64,000 nt of DNA from an uncultured Clostridia bacterium. Its GTDB lineage: Bacteria > Bacillota > Clostridia > Lachnospirales > Anaerotignaceae. Shown one piece after another: positions 56,834-64,000 of this stretch. The notes beneath the pieces were generated by a model that worked only from the letters and a program-made list of their open reading frames with translations, was not told the origin of the DNA and ran no database searches. The stretch covers positions 27,593 to 91,592 of the forward strand of contig CALWSR010000009.1 of NCBI GenBank assembly GCA_944384265.1. The letters run 5' to 3'. Numbering within the stretch: position 1 is the stretch's first letter; every line of letters starts with the position of its first letter. The position numbers were made by a program, and so were the translations under genes.

Positions 56834-57291
56834 TCTGTTTCTTCCTCCATATCTTGATTCATCAATTTGGCAAGATTTTTTGTAAATGCTCTGGACAAAT
56901 CAATGAGCTGTTTTTGTTCCTTTGCAGTAAACATAGCCATTGCCATATCTTCTGCCCATGTGATGTGGCGAATAACCTTTTCATAATATACCCGTCCTGC
57001 CTCTGTCATTTCTACCATTTTGTTTCGTTTGTTTTGAGGCATTTCAGTGACTGTAACATAACCTTCCGACAAAAGATTTTTAATAATCAAATTTACAGTC
57101 TGTTTGGATTGAAATGTTCTTTGACAGATATCTGTCTGTGTCATGCCACACTTGGCATAAAAAAGGACATTCACCACTAACAATGTTTTCATTAGCATAC
57201 CATGCCTTTTGGCATATTCATCATATAAAGCAAACTGTTCATCTCTAAATTTGCAGTAGAGATATGCATTTTTTTTATATTCCTTTGTCAT
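56830..57291 (-). CDS. MarR-family regulator
   Basis: 153 residues: winged helix with 'GMTQTDICQRTFQSKQTVNLIIKNLLSEGYVTVTEMPQNKRNKMVEMTEAG'. RBS AGGCGGT before ATG. First gene of the operon; a palindrome upstream of it is a likely autoregulatory operator, so the whole operon is probably MarR-controlled. Confidence 0.92.
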   Translation of the reverse strand: MTKEYKKNAYLYCKFRDEQFALYDEYAKRHGMLMKTLLVVNVLFYAKCGMTQTDICQRTFQSKQTVNLIIKNLLSEGYVTVTEMPQNKRNKMVEMTEAGRVYYEKVIRHITWAEDMAMAMFTAKEQKQLIDLSRAFTKNLAKLMNQDMEEETE

Positions 57292-57320
57292 AATACACCG
57301 CCTATGGTCAATTTATTTAC

Positions 57321-57336
57321 AGTCAATTTATTGACT
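57321..57336 (-). promoter_or_regulatory. MarR operator
   Basis: AGTCAATTTATTGACT, 7-bp arms around two bases, followed by a half-repeat GTCAATTTATT at 57308-57318. On the minus strand it lies downstream of TTGAAA and TACAGT (17-base spacer). Confidence 0.65.
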
Positions 57337-57501
57337 ATAAATACTGTATCATACTTTTGATTCCATTTCAAGTACTATATCATATTCCTATGAAAATTTT
57401 TGGATTTCACTGTCTGGTGAAATAAAAAGCCTCTAATATTATTTAAAAAATGGAAAGTGATGAAATAAGGACATACTAATAACAAAGGAGATATTATTGG
57501 T

Positions 57502-58175
57502 ATGGAATGTAAAAAATGGGGAGCAACAGAACACAGCAAAAATGGATTGATAAAAGGACATCAAAGATATAAATGTAAAAATTGTGGTTATCAATTTGTA
57601 CCAACTTTACAAAAGGGATTTGATGAGCAAACAAAATGAATTGCATATTTATGATACATTAATGGGTTATCTTTTAGAACAATCGCTGGTTTATTGAATA
57701 CTTCTACAACCAGCATATTAAGCTGGGTAAGAAAATTTGCATTACAGCATTATGAAAAACCACAGCCTACTTCAGAAGCTGTGGTAATACAATTAGATGA
57801 AATGTGGCACTTTCTACATTTAAAAAAAACAAACTAAAGCATATTGTACTGATACAGTACAACGCATCGAATGTGGCAACCGTGATACCGTTACCCTTAA
57901 AAAATGACTCCAAAGATTAAAAAAGTGGAATGTAAAAATTTATATGACTGACAGCTGGAAGTCTTTTGCAGAAGTTATCCCAGAAGAACTATTATGACAA
58001 AGTAAAAAATACACTTCTCCTATTAAAAGAAACAATTCTCGTCAGAGGCATTGGTTTCTTCAGAAGAAAAATATGTGTTGTATCCCGTTCTTTAGAAATG
58101 GTACATTTCACCATGTTTCTTTTTGCCAAGTTTCATTGTAATTCCTCTTTCTCATTCCATTCATTATTTGCTTAA
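57502..58175 (+). pseudogene. Decayed IS1-family transposase
   Basis: Translated in pieces: 'MECKKWGATEHSKNGLIKGHQRYKCKNCGYQFV' (zinc-ribbon N-terminus), 'GLSFRTIAGLLNTSTTSILSWVRKF', 'QLDEMWHFL' (catalytic Asp region) and 'FFRRKICVVSRSLEMVHFTMFLFAKFH' (C-terminus). In-frame stops and frameshifts break it at least four times. AAAGGAG precedes ATG. Inverted ends could not be fixed by eye. Confidence 0.75.
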
Positions 58176-58586
58176 CACCCTCAAAAAATGAGTGTACCTA
58201 AAATGGTCCAGAAAGTAATCTGTTATCTACTTTTTTATTTTCAGTTTTATAAAAACACACCAGCCATTCATAAAAAAACGATACCCGCAAAAAAAGAAAC
58301 CTTTCTATAACATTTTCAATCAATAAGGTTCGTTGCTGCAAAAATACACAAAGTCTATTTCAAAAATATACCATCTATATGTACCAAAAATTTATTGTAC
58401 AGCTATTTCCATTATCAAAAATGATATCATAAAAATCTATATAGCAAAGATATCAAAAAATATTGCTGTCCTTATACATACAGGATACATGAAAAGTCAC
58501 TGCTGCAATACAAATCCCTTTTTATTTTCTGATAATTTTTTAGTTCGTTTTTTTTAACCATCCATTGATTGGACACAAATAAACAA
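58176..58586. other. AT-rich gap
   Basis: Nothing recognised between the IS1 relic and the IS200-type right end. Confidence 0.5.
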
Positions 58587-58705
58587 CCACCAGACAATCT
58601 GGTGGCTTTGCTTATGCGGGCAAGGCCCTCTGCTCCTTGCGTAATGCGTAAACGCATAACAACAGCCTGCCAACTGCACACAACCTCTGCCTGCTGCCCG
58701 TTCAA
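58587..58705 (-). ncRNA. Hairpin array downstream of tnpA C
   Basis: In minus-strand order: ATGCG/CGCAT (58644-58657), CAAGG/CCTTG (58621-58639) and CCACCAGA/TCTGGTGG (58587-58605). The last is probably the right-end hairpin of the IS. The same order of three short hairpins, ending in a CCAC-type stem, follows the other two tnpA copies. Confidence 0.5.
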
Positions 58706-58709
58706 CAGG

Positions 58710-59144
58710 TTATTGCAGTGTCAATTGCTCTCCAAGTTTATCTTCCTCTAATTGGTTTCGTATATATTCCGCAATCCGGCTCTTATTCTTTCCCACAATA
58801 TCTACATAATATCCTCTGCACCAGAATTCTCTGTTTCTGTACTTATACTTTAGTTCGCCCAATTGCTCATACAGCATGGTCGCACTTTTCCCCTTGCGGT
58901 ACCCCATAAAACTGGATATACCCATTTTAGGTGGCATCTCTGCCAGCATATGTATATGATCTGGACATACTTCTGCCTCTATTATATTTACCCCTTTCCA
59001 TTCCCACAGTTTTCTTAATATTTTGCCAACTTCTATTTTCTTGTTTTTGTAAAATACCATCCTTCTGTATTTTGGCGCAAACACAATGTGATATTTGTAA
59101 TTCCAACTCGTATATGTTGGTCTATTTATATCATTAAGACCCAT
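58710..59144 (-). CDS. tnpA: IS200/IS605-family transposase TnpA (copy C)
   Basis: 144 residues, apparently intact. HUH motif HIH in 'CPDHIHMLAEMPPKMG', catalytic Tyr in 'RGYYVDIVGKN'. Cuts and joins single-stranded DNA at element ends, without TIRs or target duplication. The SD (GGGAGGA) lies in the 3' arm of the left-end hairpin, so translation should be self-limited, as known for IS200. No tnpB follows. Confidence 0.93.
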   Translation of the reverse strand: MGLNDINRPTYTSWNYKYHIVFAPKYRRMVFYKNKKIEVGKILRKLWEWKGVNIIEAEVCPDHIHMLAEMPPKMGISSFMGYRKGKSATMLYEQLGELKYKYRNREFWCRGYYVDIVGKNKSRIAEYIRNQLEEDKLGEQLTLQ

Positions 59145-59155
59145 TTCTTAATGTC

Positions 59156-59213
59156 CTCCCTTCGATTCTTCTGTGCAGTTGGCTGACCGCACTCTTATTT
59201 CAATCGAAGGGAG
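59156..59213 (-). promoter_or_regulatory. Left-end hairpin of IS copy C, masks the tnpA RBS
   Basis: CTCCCTTCGATT and AATCGAAGGGAG are exact arms; on the minus strand the GGGAGG of the 3' arm is the tnpA ribosome-binding site. Confidence 0.75.
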
Positions 59214-59250
59214 TTTTTCTGTCTGCATCATCGTCAGAGGGCTCTTTGGA

Positions 59251-59407
59251 ACCACGCAACTATTGCGTGGTTTTCCCTACACAATCAGGACTGCCGATTT
59301 AGCCGGTGGTTTACTCTGCCCCTAGAAGGGGCTGTTACCAGCGGCGCTTACAAGCGCATTGAAAGTTCGCCAAGCGCTCTATTTTCCCAACTGCCGCCCT
59401 TGGCGGC
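59251..59407 (-). ncRNA. Hairpin array downstream of tnpA B
   Basis: In minus-strand order: GCCGCC/GGCGGC (59393-59407), GCGC (59344-59357), CCCC (59318-59332), a weaker CCACCGG stem (59291-59309) and ACCACGCAA/TTGCGTGGT (59251-59271). GC-richer than its surroundings. The first stem overlaps the decayed tnpA C-terminus. Confidence 0.5.
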
Positions 59408-59854
59408 TATTTTTATTTACTTTTTCACCCGTAAATGGGTCAATGTACTCACTTAAACTGATTTGATCTGCCATCCAGTCTTCTTTTCACTAATTGTTAA
59501 TATATTCTCGAATCTTTTTTGTATTCTTTCCCACTATCCTCTACACCAAAAGGTTCTATTTTCATATTTGTACTTTAAGTTCATATGTCTATCAAAAATA
59601 ATGAAAGAACTTTTTCCTTTCAAGTATCCAACTATTTCTGATACACTGTATTTAGGTGGTATGCGAATCAGCATATGTATGTGTTCTGGACAACACTCTG
59701 CTGCTATGATTTCTATTCCTTTTCTTTCCCATAACTCTCTAAATATTTTTCCTATTTCGGCTTTCATTTTTCCATATATTACTTGCCTTCTGTACTTTGG
59801 TGCAAAGACAATATGATATTTACATTCCCAACTTGTATGTGATAAACTATTCAT
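59395..59854 (-). pseudogene. IS200/IS605 tnpA copy B, catalytic tyrosine lost
   Basis: 106 codons are intact, with HUH 'CPEHIHMLIRIPPKYS', up to 'FWCRG' at 59534. A deletion of roughly 13 bases removes the 'YYV.T' catalytic segment and shifts the frame. Beyond it, 'VGKNTKKIREYI', 'KEDWMADQISLSEYIDPFTGEKVNK' can still be read to about 59395. RBS GGAGG sits in the left-end hairpin. Confidence 0.85.
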
Positions 59855-59856
59855 AT

Positions 59857-59922
59857 AAAAAACCTCCTATGCTTTCTTGTGTCTTGGCGGACTCAAGATT
59901 ATGATAGCATAGGAGGTTTTTT
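59857..59922 (-). promoter_or_regulatory. Left-end hairpin of IS copy B, masks the tnpA RBS
   Basis: AAAAAACCTCCTATGC and GCATAGGAGGTTTTTT are exact 16-base arms. Read on the minus strand, the 3' arm carries the GGAGG Shine-Dalgarno and ends in T's, so it is both terminator-like and RBS-masking. Confidence 0.8.
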
Positions 59923-59988
59923 GCCTGAAGCAAAAGCTCCCTGATTCCCCCGGCATAGCTGGGGGTTTTTATTGGATTTACCAATCAA

Positions 59989-60065
59989 AACCACGCCTAA
60001 AAGACGTGGTTTGCACTAGCCCTATAAGGGCTTATCAATTAGCTAGCGCCTAAATGACGCTGGCT
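59989..60065 (-). ncRNA. Hairpin array downstream of tnpA A
   Basis: In minus-strand order: AGCG/CGCT (60041-60065), AGCCCTATAAGGGCT (60018-60032) and AACCACG/CGTGGTT (59989-60011), then a CCCCC/GGGGG stem near 59947. Order and loop style parallel the arrays after tnpA B and C though the bases differ. Confidence 0.5.
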
Positions 60066-60094
60066 TTCACTTCGTTCAAGCCCTGACGGTATGA

Positions 60095-60547
60095 TTATCT
60101 GCTACCCTTAAAAGGGTTTTCATATTCTTTTGTAGTTAACTTATCTTCTATTTGATATTGCTTTTCCTGCTCTCTTATATATTTTTGTATTGTTGCTGTA
60201 TTTAACCCCACCGTACTCACATAATATCCTGTCGCCCAAAAATTTCTATTTCCAAATTTATACTTCAAATTTGCATGCTGGTTAAATATCATCATTGCAC
60301 TTTTTCCCTTTAAGTACCCCATAAATTGCGACACACTTAATTTAGGTGGTATTTCTACCAATAAGTGAATATGATCTGGCATCATATGTCCTTCTATGAT
60401 TTCTACCCCTTTCCATTTGCATAAATCTTTTATTATTTTTTGAATATCTTTTCGTAATTCATAGTATATTATCTTTCTTCTATATTTAGGCGTAAATACG
60501 ATATGATACTTGCACACCTATTTTGTATGTGATAAACTATTTGCCAT
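60095..60547 (-). pseudogene. IS200/IS605 tnpA copy A, amber at codon 10
   Basis: From ATG 60547 it reads 'MANSLSHTK', then TAG (60518-60520) where copy B has the Trp of 'SLSHTSWECKY'. The rest is intact: HUH 'MPDHIHLLVEIPPKLS' and Tyr in 'TGYYVSTVGLN'. A GTG at 60517 could restart it but lacks an RBS. A single TGG-to-TAG change would explain the loss. Confidence 0.85.
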
Positions 60548-60616
60548 AAAGCATCGTCCTTTCTTGTGTAAATTTGGGCTTGAACATCTCTATTTTACAC
60601 CAAAGCTCGATGCTTT
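60548..60616 (-). promoter_or_regulatory. Left-end hairpin of IS copy A
   Basis: AAAGCATCG (60548-60556) and CGATGCTTT (60608-60616) pair around an inner GTGTAAA/TTTACAC stem. The SD AAAGGA lies next to the base of the stem. Confidence 0.6.
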
Positions 60617-60696
60617 TGCTTAAGCTTTTCATCTCACCCGCAGAGCGGGCGGTTGTTAAAGACTGCTTTGCAGTCTTTGTACTAAAGTAATAATAA

Positions 60697-60725
60697 AAAA
60701 GATGAGGCAAAAACCCCATCTTTTC
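60697..60725 (-). terminator. Terminator after the immunity gene
   Basis: AAAAGATG pairs with CATCTTTT around the loop; T-rich on the minus strand. Together with hairpins at 60640-60680, this fills the gap 60617-60821. Confidence 0.65.
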
Positions 60726-60821
60726 TTGCAAATACTCTTCCTTGAACCAATAACCTCTCAGCAAATTCTCATTCATTTCAAAGTCATATTTTTATTAAAA
60801 GTATTTCAAACAAATTATTTT

Positions 60822-61115
60822 TTATCGTTGTCTAAATGAAATTAAATTTTCATCAAGATAAACTGCAGGAATTGTAATTCCGGAAATTTCTCCATTATCA
60901 TTTATAAACCAATTATCATCATCAATCATATCCTCTGCAAAATTAGATTCTTCAAAAATATCTTCACCTTCATCACCACTCACTATTGCCTTAAATAATT
61001 CTTCAAATCTTTTTGCATTTTCATATAGTATACAACTACCATATACCCAGGCATTCTCTGCACTTGTTATATTTATCTCGCCAATCACTTCTTCTTTAAA
61101 CATTAAATAAATCAT
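60822..61115 (-). CDS. Putative immunity protein for the ART-like Rhs tip
   Basis: 97 residues, acidic, no recognised domain. The ATG lies 2 bases after the toxin stop, with the RBS AGAGGAA inside the toxin's last codons. Such coupling is the usual layout of Rhs toxin and immunity pairs. A protein binding its cognate toxin in the cytoplasm is inferred. Confidence 0.7.
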   Translation of the reverse strand: MIYLMFKEEVIGEINITSAENAWVYGSCILYENAKRFEELFKAIVSGDEGEDIFEESNFAEDMIDDDNWFINDNGEISGITIPAVYLDENLISFRQR

Positions 61116-61117
61116 TT

Positions 61118-62209
61118 TTATTCCTCTTTTCTTATTTTTATAAATTCTTTTGGTATTTCTCCTTTTATTAAATACTCACCATCTCTTTGAGTCCACTTCA
61201 ATGCTCTCTTTTTCCAATAATCTGTTTGAGTAGAATCATCATTTATTAATTGCTTTATACGCTTTGGACTTAAAATAGCAACATTAGTCACTTTGCCTGT
61301 CTGAATATCCTTCCTTAATCGGGATATATCAACTTCTATTGTGGTCTTATGAGAATATTTATTTGCAATACTTTGTTTAAATGAAAAACTTGTAAATGGA
61401 CTATTATCTTTTGCTTTTTTTCTATATCCTCCTAATATATGTTGAGCAACTGTAACATTTTTTATTTCATTTGGTTTCTTTTTAATTGTATACGTTCCTT
61501 CTAAGTTAGCTGGTGTTAGATTTCCTTCATCTGTAATATACGATTTACGAATACCTTTTTCATTAACGGTTGCATATATATCTGAATCTCCTCTTAATAA
61601 TACTTGTGAACACTTTGCATATCCACTAGGGTCAATCCACAATAATGGATTATTTATTACATAAGTATAAAGGTTTAGTCCATCTCCCCTATATACGTCC
61701 TCTTGTGTAAACCTTCCTATTGTTGGATTGTAATATCTCGCCCTTAAATAATATTGTTCCGTTTCTTCATCTAGCTGTTCCCCTGAGTATTTGAAAATAT
61801 TTTCTATGCTTTCTTTTCGTTTTCTGATATTTCCAAAAACATCATAGGAATAGCTGTTTTCTATTTCCTTTTTTTCATTGGTCAAGTAGACAATATCCCC
61901 ATGCTCATTGGTATGATAGAAATAGTCTTTATTTCCTGTTTCTTTTTTCAGGAGTTCACGGCCCCTGACTTCTCTGCTTTTTATATTGTTTTCTTTATCA
62001 ACTTCTGCAATAATATTCCAATCGTCAGATATATACTTGTAGACTTGTCCATTGACTTCTTTTTTATAGCGAAGTCCCAGAGGTGTATAGCTGTTTTTAA
62101 TATGGTCCCCTGTTTCTGTGGTAATTTCTCTTACTCTGTTGTACAAATCGTACACATAGCTTTTTGTACCTTTACTGCTCTGTTCCTCTAACGTATTGCC
62201 GATTGTCAT
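61118..62209 (-). CDS. Orphan Rhs C-terminal tip with ADP-ribosyltransferase-like toxin
   Basis: 363 codons. Residues 1-~196 are Rhs core, nearly the same as the core at 63190-63770, ending 'INNPLLWIDPSGYAKC'. The ~165-residue tip has 'LLRGDSDIYATV', 'HILGGYRKKAKDNSPFTSFSF' and 'GEYLIKGEIPKEFI', which resembles the R-S-E pattern (Arg, STS-like, Glu) of mono-ADP-ribosyltransferases. Core homology runs upstream to ~62255, but a 2-base deletion near 62205 breaks the frame. The ATG used here has no RBS, so the tip is probably a silent reserve cassette. Confidence 0.75.
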   Translation of the reverse strand: MTIGNTLEEQSSKGTKSYVYDLYNRVREITTETGDHIKNSYTPLGLRYKKEVNGQVYKYISDDWNIIAEVDKENNIKSREVRGRELLKKETGNKDYFYHTNEHGDIVYLTNEKKEIENSYSYDVFGNIRKRKESIENIFKYSGEQLDEETEQYYLRARYYNPTIGRFTQEDVYRGDGLNLYTYVINNPLLWIDPSGYAKCSQVLLRGDSDIYATVNEKGIRKSYITDEGNLTPANLEGTYTIKKKPNEIKNVTVAQHILGGYRKKAKDNSPFTSFSFKQSIANKYSHKTTIEVDISRLRKDIQTGKVTNVAILSPKRIKQLINDDSTQTDYWKKRALKWTQRDGEYLIKGEIPKEFIKIRKEE

Positions 62210-62250
62210 ATTTGTAAAATATTATATCATATTCTTTCATTAGCCACCAT

Positions 62251-62282
62251 AAAAAAGGTACTCTTATTGAGTACCTTTTTCT
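62251..62282 (-). terminator. Terminator after the second immunity gene
   Basis: AAAAAGGTACTC pairs with GAGTACCTTTTT. It separates the active pair from the orphan tip. The rest of the gap to 62359 is AT-rich. Confidence 0.8.
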
Positions 62283-62359
62283 ACCTTTTTATATGTCCTA
62301 GTTTTATATTAAGATTATTTTGATATTTTTATCCTAAAATTAACAAGCAAAATTCCATA

Positions 62360-62803
62360 CTAGGCTGTTTCATCATCAATCAATTTCTTAATACTATTAT
62401 TTTTTATCTCTCGTATAAAGATAATACACCATGTAATATCATTCTCATCAAATTCTGTGTCATATTCAAATTCATCACCATACTCATAAATAGGATAAAC
62501 ATTAAATATATTCTGATTACAACAAATTACTTGCTCCATTTCTAATTTATCTTCCAATTTTATGGCAGATGGATAGTATTTCAAATCATACACAGTTATT
62601 TCTTTATTACAATTCGTACATCTTATTATAACTGTGGGATTATCGTCTTTATATACCTCAAATTTATCATTATAGCAAGAACATTTCATCTTATATACAA
62701 AATGGTAGTTATCTTCATATTCATTTACAAATTTTCTATATACTTCATCATTGTTATCAATAACACAATATTTTTTAACATGAAATGGTGCATATTTTTC
62801 CAT
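62360..62803 (-). CDS. Putative immunity protein with CxxC pairs
   Basis: 147 residues with Cys pairs (CSC, CTNC, CC), suggesting a zinc ribbon near residues 40-70. RBS GGGGGAG 7 bases before ATG, 12 bases after the toxin stop. No family recognised; immunity is inferred from position. Confidence 0.7.
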   Translation of the reverse strand: MEKYAPFHVKKYCVIDNNDEVYRKFVNEYEDNYHFVYKMKCSCYNDKFEVYKDDNPTVIIRCTNCNKEITVYDLKYYPSAIKLEDKLEMEQVICCNQNIFNVYPIYEYGDEFEYDTEFDENDITWCIIFIREIKNNSIKKLIDDETA

Positions 62804-62815
62804 TATATCTCCCCC

Positions 62816-63823
62816 TTAATCATCATATTGAAATACAAGACGATTTACAGCATTTGTATCAGCTTCATACATTTTTTTAAATGCTTTCAATTCTCTATTT
62901 AATTCTCTATTATTATTTAGCCTATAATTAGAAACATAATTTGTATTATATCTTACTCCATTTATAACATATGATGCATCTGGTCTTATTCTTGATCCGT
63001 TTGCACTGCTACCATCAGCTCTTTTTTGGATTTTATTTTTTCTAATATCAGTTGCTCCATCACTATATGCACGGTCAAGTTCAGTTTCAATAGCATTATT
63101 ATGTTTTATGTTGCCTCTTCCATGTTCTGGTCCCCAATTTGTTCGGCTTACTTCTTGAATTTGTACATCCTTATTTTGAGAACACTTCGCATATCCACTA
63201 GGGTCAGCCCATAGCAGAGGATTATTGATAACATATACATAAAGGTTTAGTCCATCATCTCGGTATACATCTTCTTGTGTAAACCTTCCTATTGTGGGAT
63301 TATAGAACCTTGCTCTCAAGTAATATTGTTGTACTTCACTATCGTACTGCTCACCAGTATACTTAAATTGATTGGAAATGGCTTCTTTTTGTTCCTTAAT
63401 ATTTCCAAAAACATCATAGGAATAGCTGTTTTCTATTTCTCCGGCAATATTACTTAAATAAGTGACATCTCCATGCTCATTAGTATGGTAGAAATAGTCT
63501 TTGTTTTCTACCTCTTTTTTCAGAAGCTCATAGCCTCTGACTTCTCTGCTCTTTACATTATTTTCTTTATCAACTTCTGCGACAATGTTCCAATCGTCAG
63601 ATATATACTTGTGGACTTGTCCATTGACCTCTTTTTTATAGCGAAGTCCCAAAGGCGTATAGCTGTTTTTAATATGATCCCCTGTTTCTGTGGTAATTTC
63701 TCTTACTCTGTTGTACAAGTCGTACACATAGCTTTTTGTACCTTTACTACTCTTTTCCTCTAATGTATTGCCTTGGTTATCATATTTGTAGAAAATTGTA
63801 TCATTTTCCTTTTCGATTTGCAA
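62816..63823 (-). CDS. Rhs core with nuclease-like toxin tip
   Basis: 335 codons visible. The Rhs repeats run through 'YYLRARFYNPTIGRFTQEDVYRDDGLNLYVYVINNPLLWADPSGYAKC', then a ~125-residue tip: 'WGPEHGRGNIKHNNAIETELDRAYSDGATDIRKNKIQ....GSRIRPDASYVINGVRYNT'. The Asp-Ile-Arg-Lys and Arg-Pro-Asp elements resemble PD-(D/E)xK-type nuclease toxins; tentative. The frame stays open upstream to an in-frame TAA at 63866-63868, beyond which more Rhs-like peptide is read, so the gene is cut or broken. TTG at 63823 lacks a near RBS. Confidence 0.75.
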   Translation of the reverse strand: MQIEKENDTIFYKYDNQGNTLEEKSSKGTKSYVYDLYNRVREITTETGDHIKNSYTPLGLRYKKEVNGQVHKYISDDWNIVAEVDKENNVKSREVRGYELLKKEVENKDYFYHTNEHGDVTYLSNIAGEIENSYSYDVFGNIKEQKEAISNQFKYTGEQYDSEVQQYYLRARFYNPTIGRFTQEDVYRDDGLNLYVYVINNPLLWADPSGYAKCSQNKDVQIQEVSRTNWGPEHGRGNIKHNNAIETELDRAYSDGATDIRKNKIQKRADGSSANGSRIRPDASYVINGVRYNTNYVSNYRLNNNRELNRELKAFKKMYEADTNAVNRLVFQYDD

Positions 63824-64000
63824 TAGTTGATTTTTATTGTTGTAATGATAGATTTCCTCCTCATATTATAAAGTAGTAGTGTTTACAGTCCCTCTCCAAG
63901 GACTGTATGCTATACTATTGGAGATACTGTGGACTGGTTATTCACTCCTACCACTTGATGGTTTGAAAAAGGCTCCAGCCACAGGCTCTTTGTATCATTG
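63824..64000 (-). pseudogene. Upstream Rhs remnant, broken by a stop
   Basis: The same frame continues 'YEEEIYHYNNKNQLL' back to TAA 63866-63868, and before it 'SIAYSPWRGTVNTTTL'. A second frame gives 'LWLEPFSNHQVVGVNNQ'. This looks like the continuation of the Rhs protein with a nonsense change and a shift; the rest lies outside the window. Confidence 0.5.

Overview
The window is AT-rich, low-GC Gram-positive DNA from an anaerobic Clostridia-type bacterium, most likely Lachnospirales (Lachnospiraceae or Anaerotignum-like). This rests on RNase J, IreB, a T-box leader, the cdaA-cdaR-glmM operon, rubredoxin, a 2-hydroxyacyl-CoA dehydratase-type activase, a serC-serA-DUF1015 operon and the rpsF-ssb-rpsR order. 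No rRNA, tRNA or CRISPR array was seen.

1-9 kb: end of asnB, then a minus-strand housekeeping block (HAD hydrolase, mtaB, ireB, ruvX, DUF1292, RNase J, YlbF) covering RNA turnover, tRNA thiomethylation and cell-wall signalling. 9-18 kb: malQ, a small lipoprotein, DUF554 protein, cardiolipin synthase and acyl-ACP thioesterase, separated by long gene-poor stretches. 19-24 kb: a c-di-GMP phosphodiesterase followed by a diguanylate cyclase on the same strand. 25-28 kb: rpsF-ssb-rpsR and a tryptophan T-box controlling a TrpB2-type synthase. 28-34 kb: an amidase and the serC-serA-DUF1015 operon behind a promoter, a long leader and an internal terminator. 35-41.5 kb: cdaA-cdaR-glmM (c-di-AMP and amino-sugar synthesis), endonuclease IV, and a nitroreductase-rubredoxin pair. 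41.7-43.4 kb: two tandem paralogous XRE regulators. 43.4-48.4 kb: TetR plus a giant double-ATPase activase. 48.9-53 kb: a secreted GLUG-repeat protein built of three large modules. 53.6-57.3 kb: a MarR-DUF1848-nitroreductase-SPL radical-SAM operon. 57.5-60.7 kb: decayed IS1 and three adjacent IS200-type elements. 60.8-64 kb: an Rhs polymorphic-toxin locus with two alternative toxin/immunity tips.

The most unusual signal is a dispersed ~200-bp element (here called R1) in four copies at about 1.45, 9.1, 12.5 and 28.1 kb, all in the same orientation. Each copy is flanked by direct repeats of 18-23 bp, and each duplicated target is itself a palindrome or terminator-like hairpin. In copy 2 an intact bidirectional terminator is duplicated perfectly on both sides. 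The element keeps internal hairpins, one with a compensatory base change, so it looks like a small structured mobile element that homes to transcription terminators. A second ~160-bp family (R2) has 20-bp inverted ends. Three IS200 tnpA genes are each followed by a similar series of short hairpins despite divergent sequence.

Start codons were chosen by ribosome-binding site, so several genes are shorter than their maximal open frames. Family names come from recognising motifs by eye; no database search was run.
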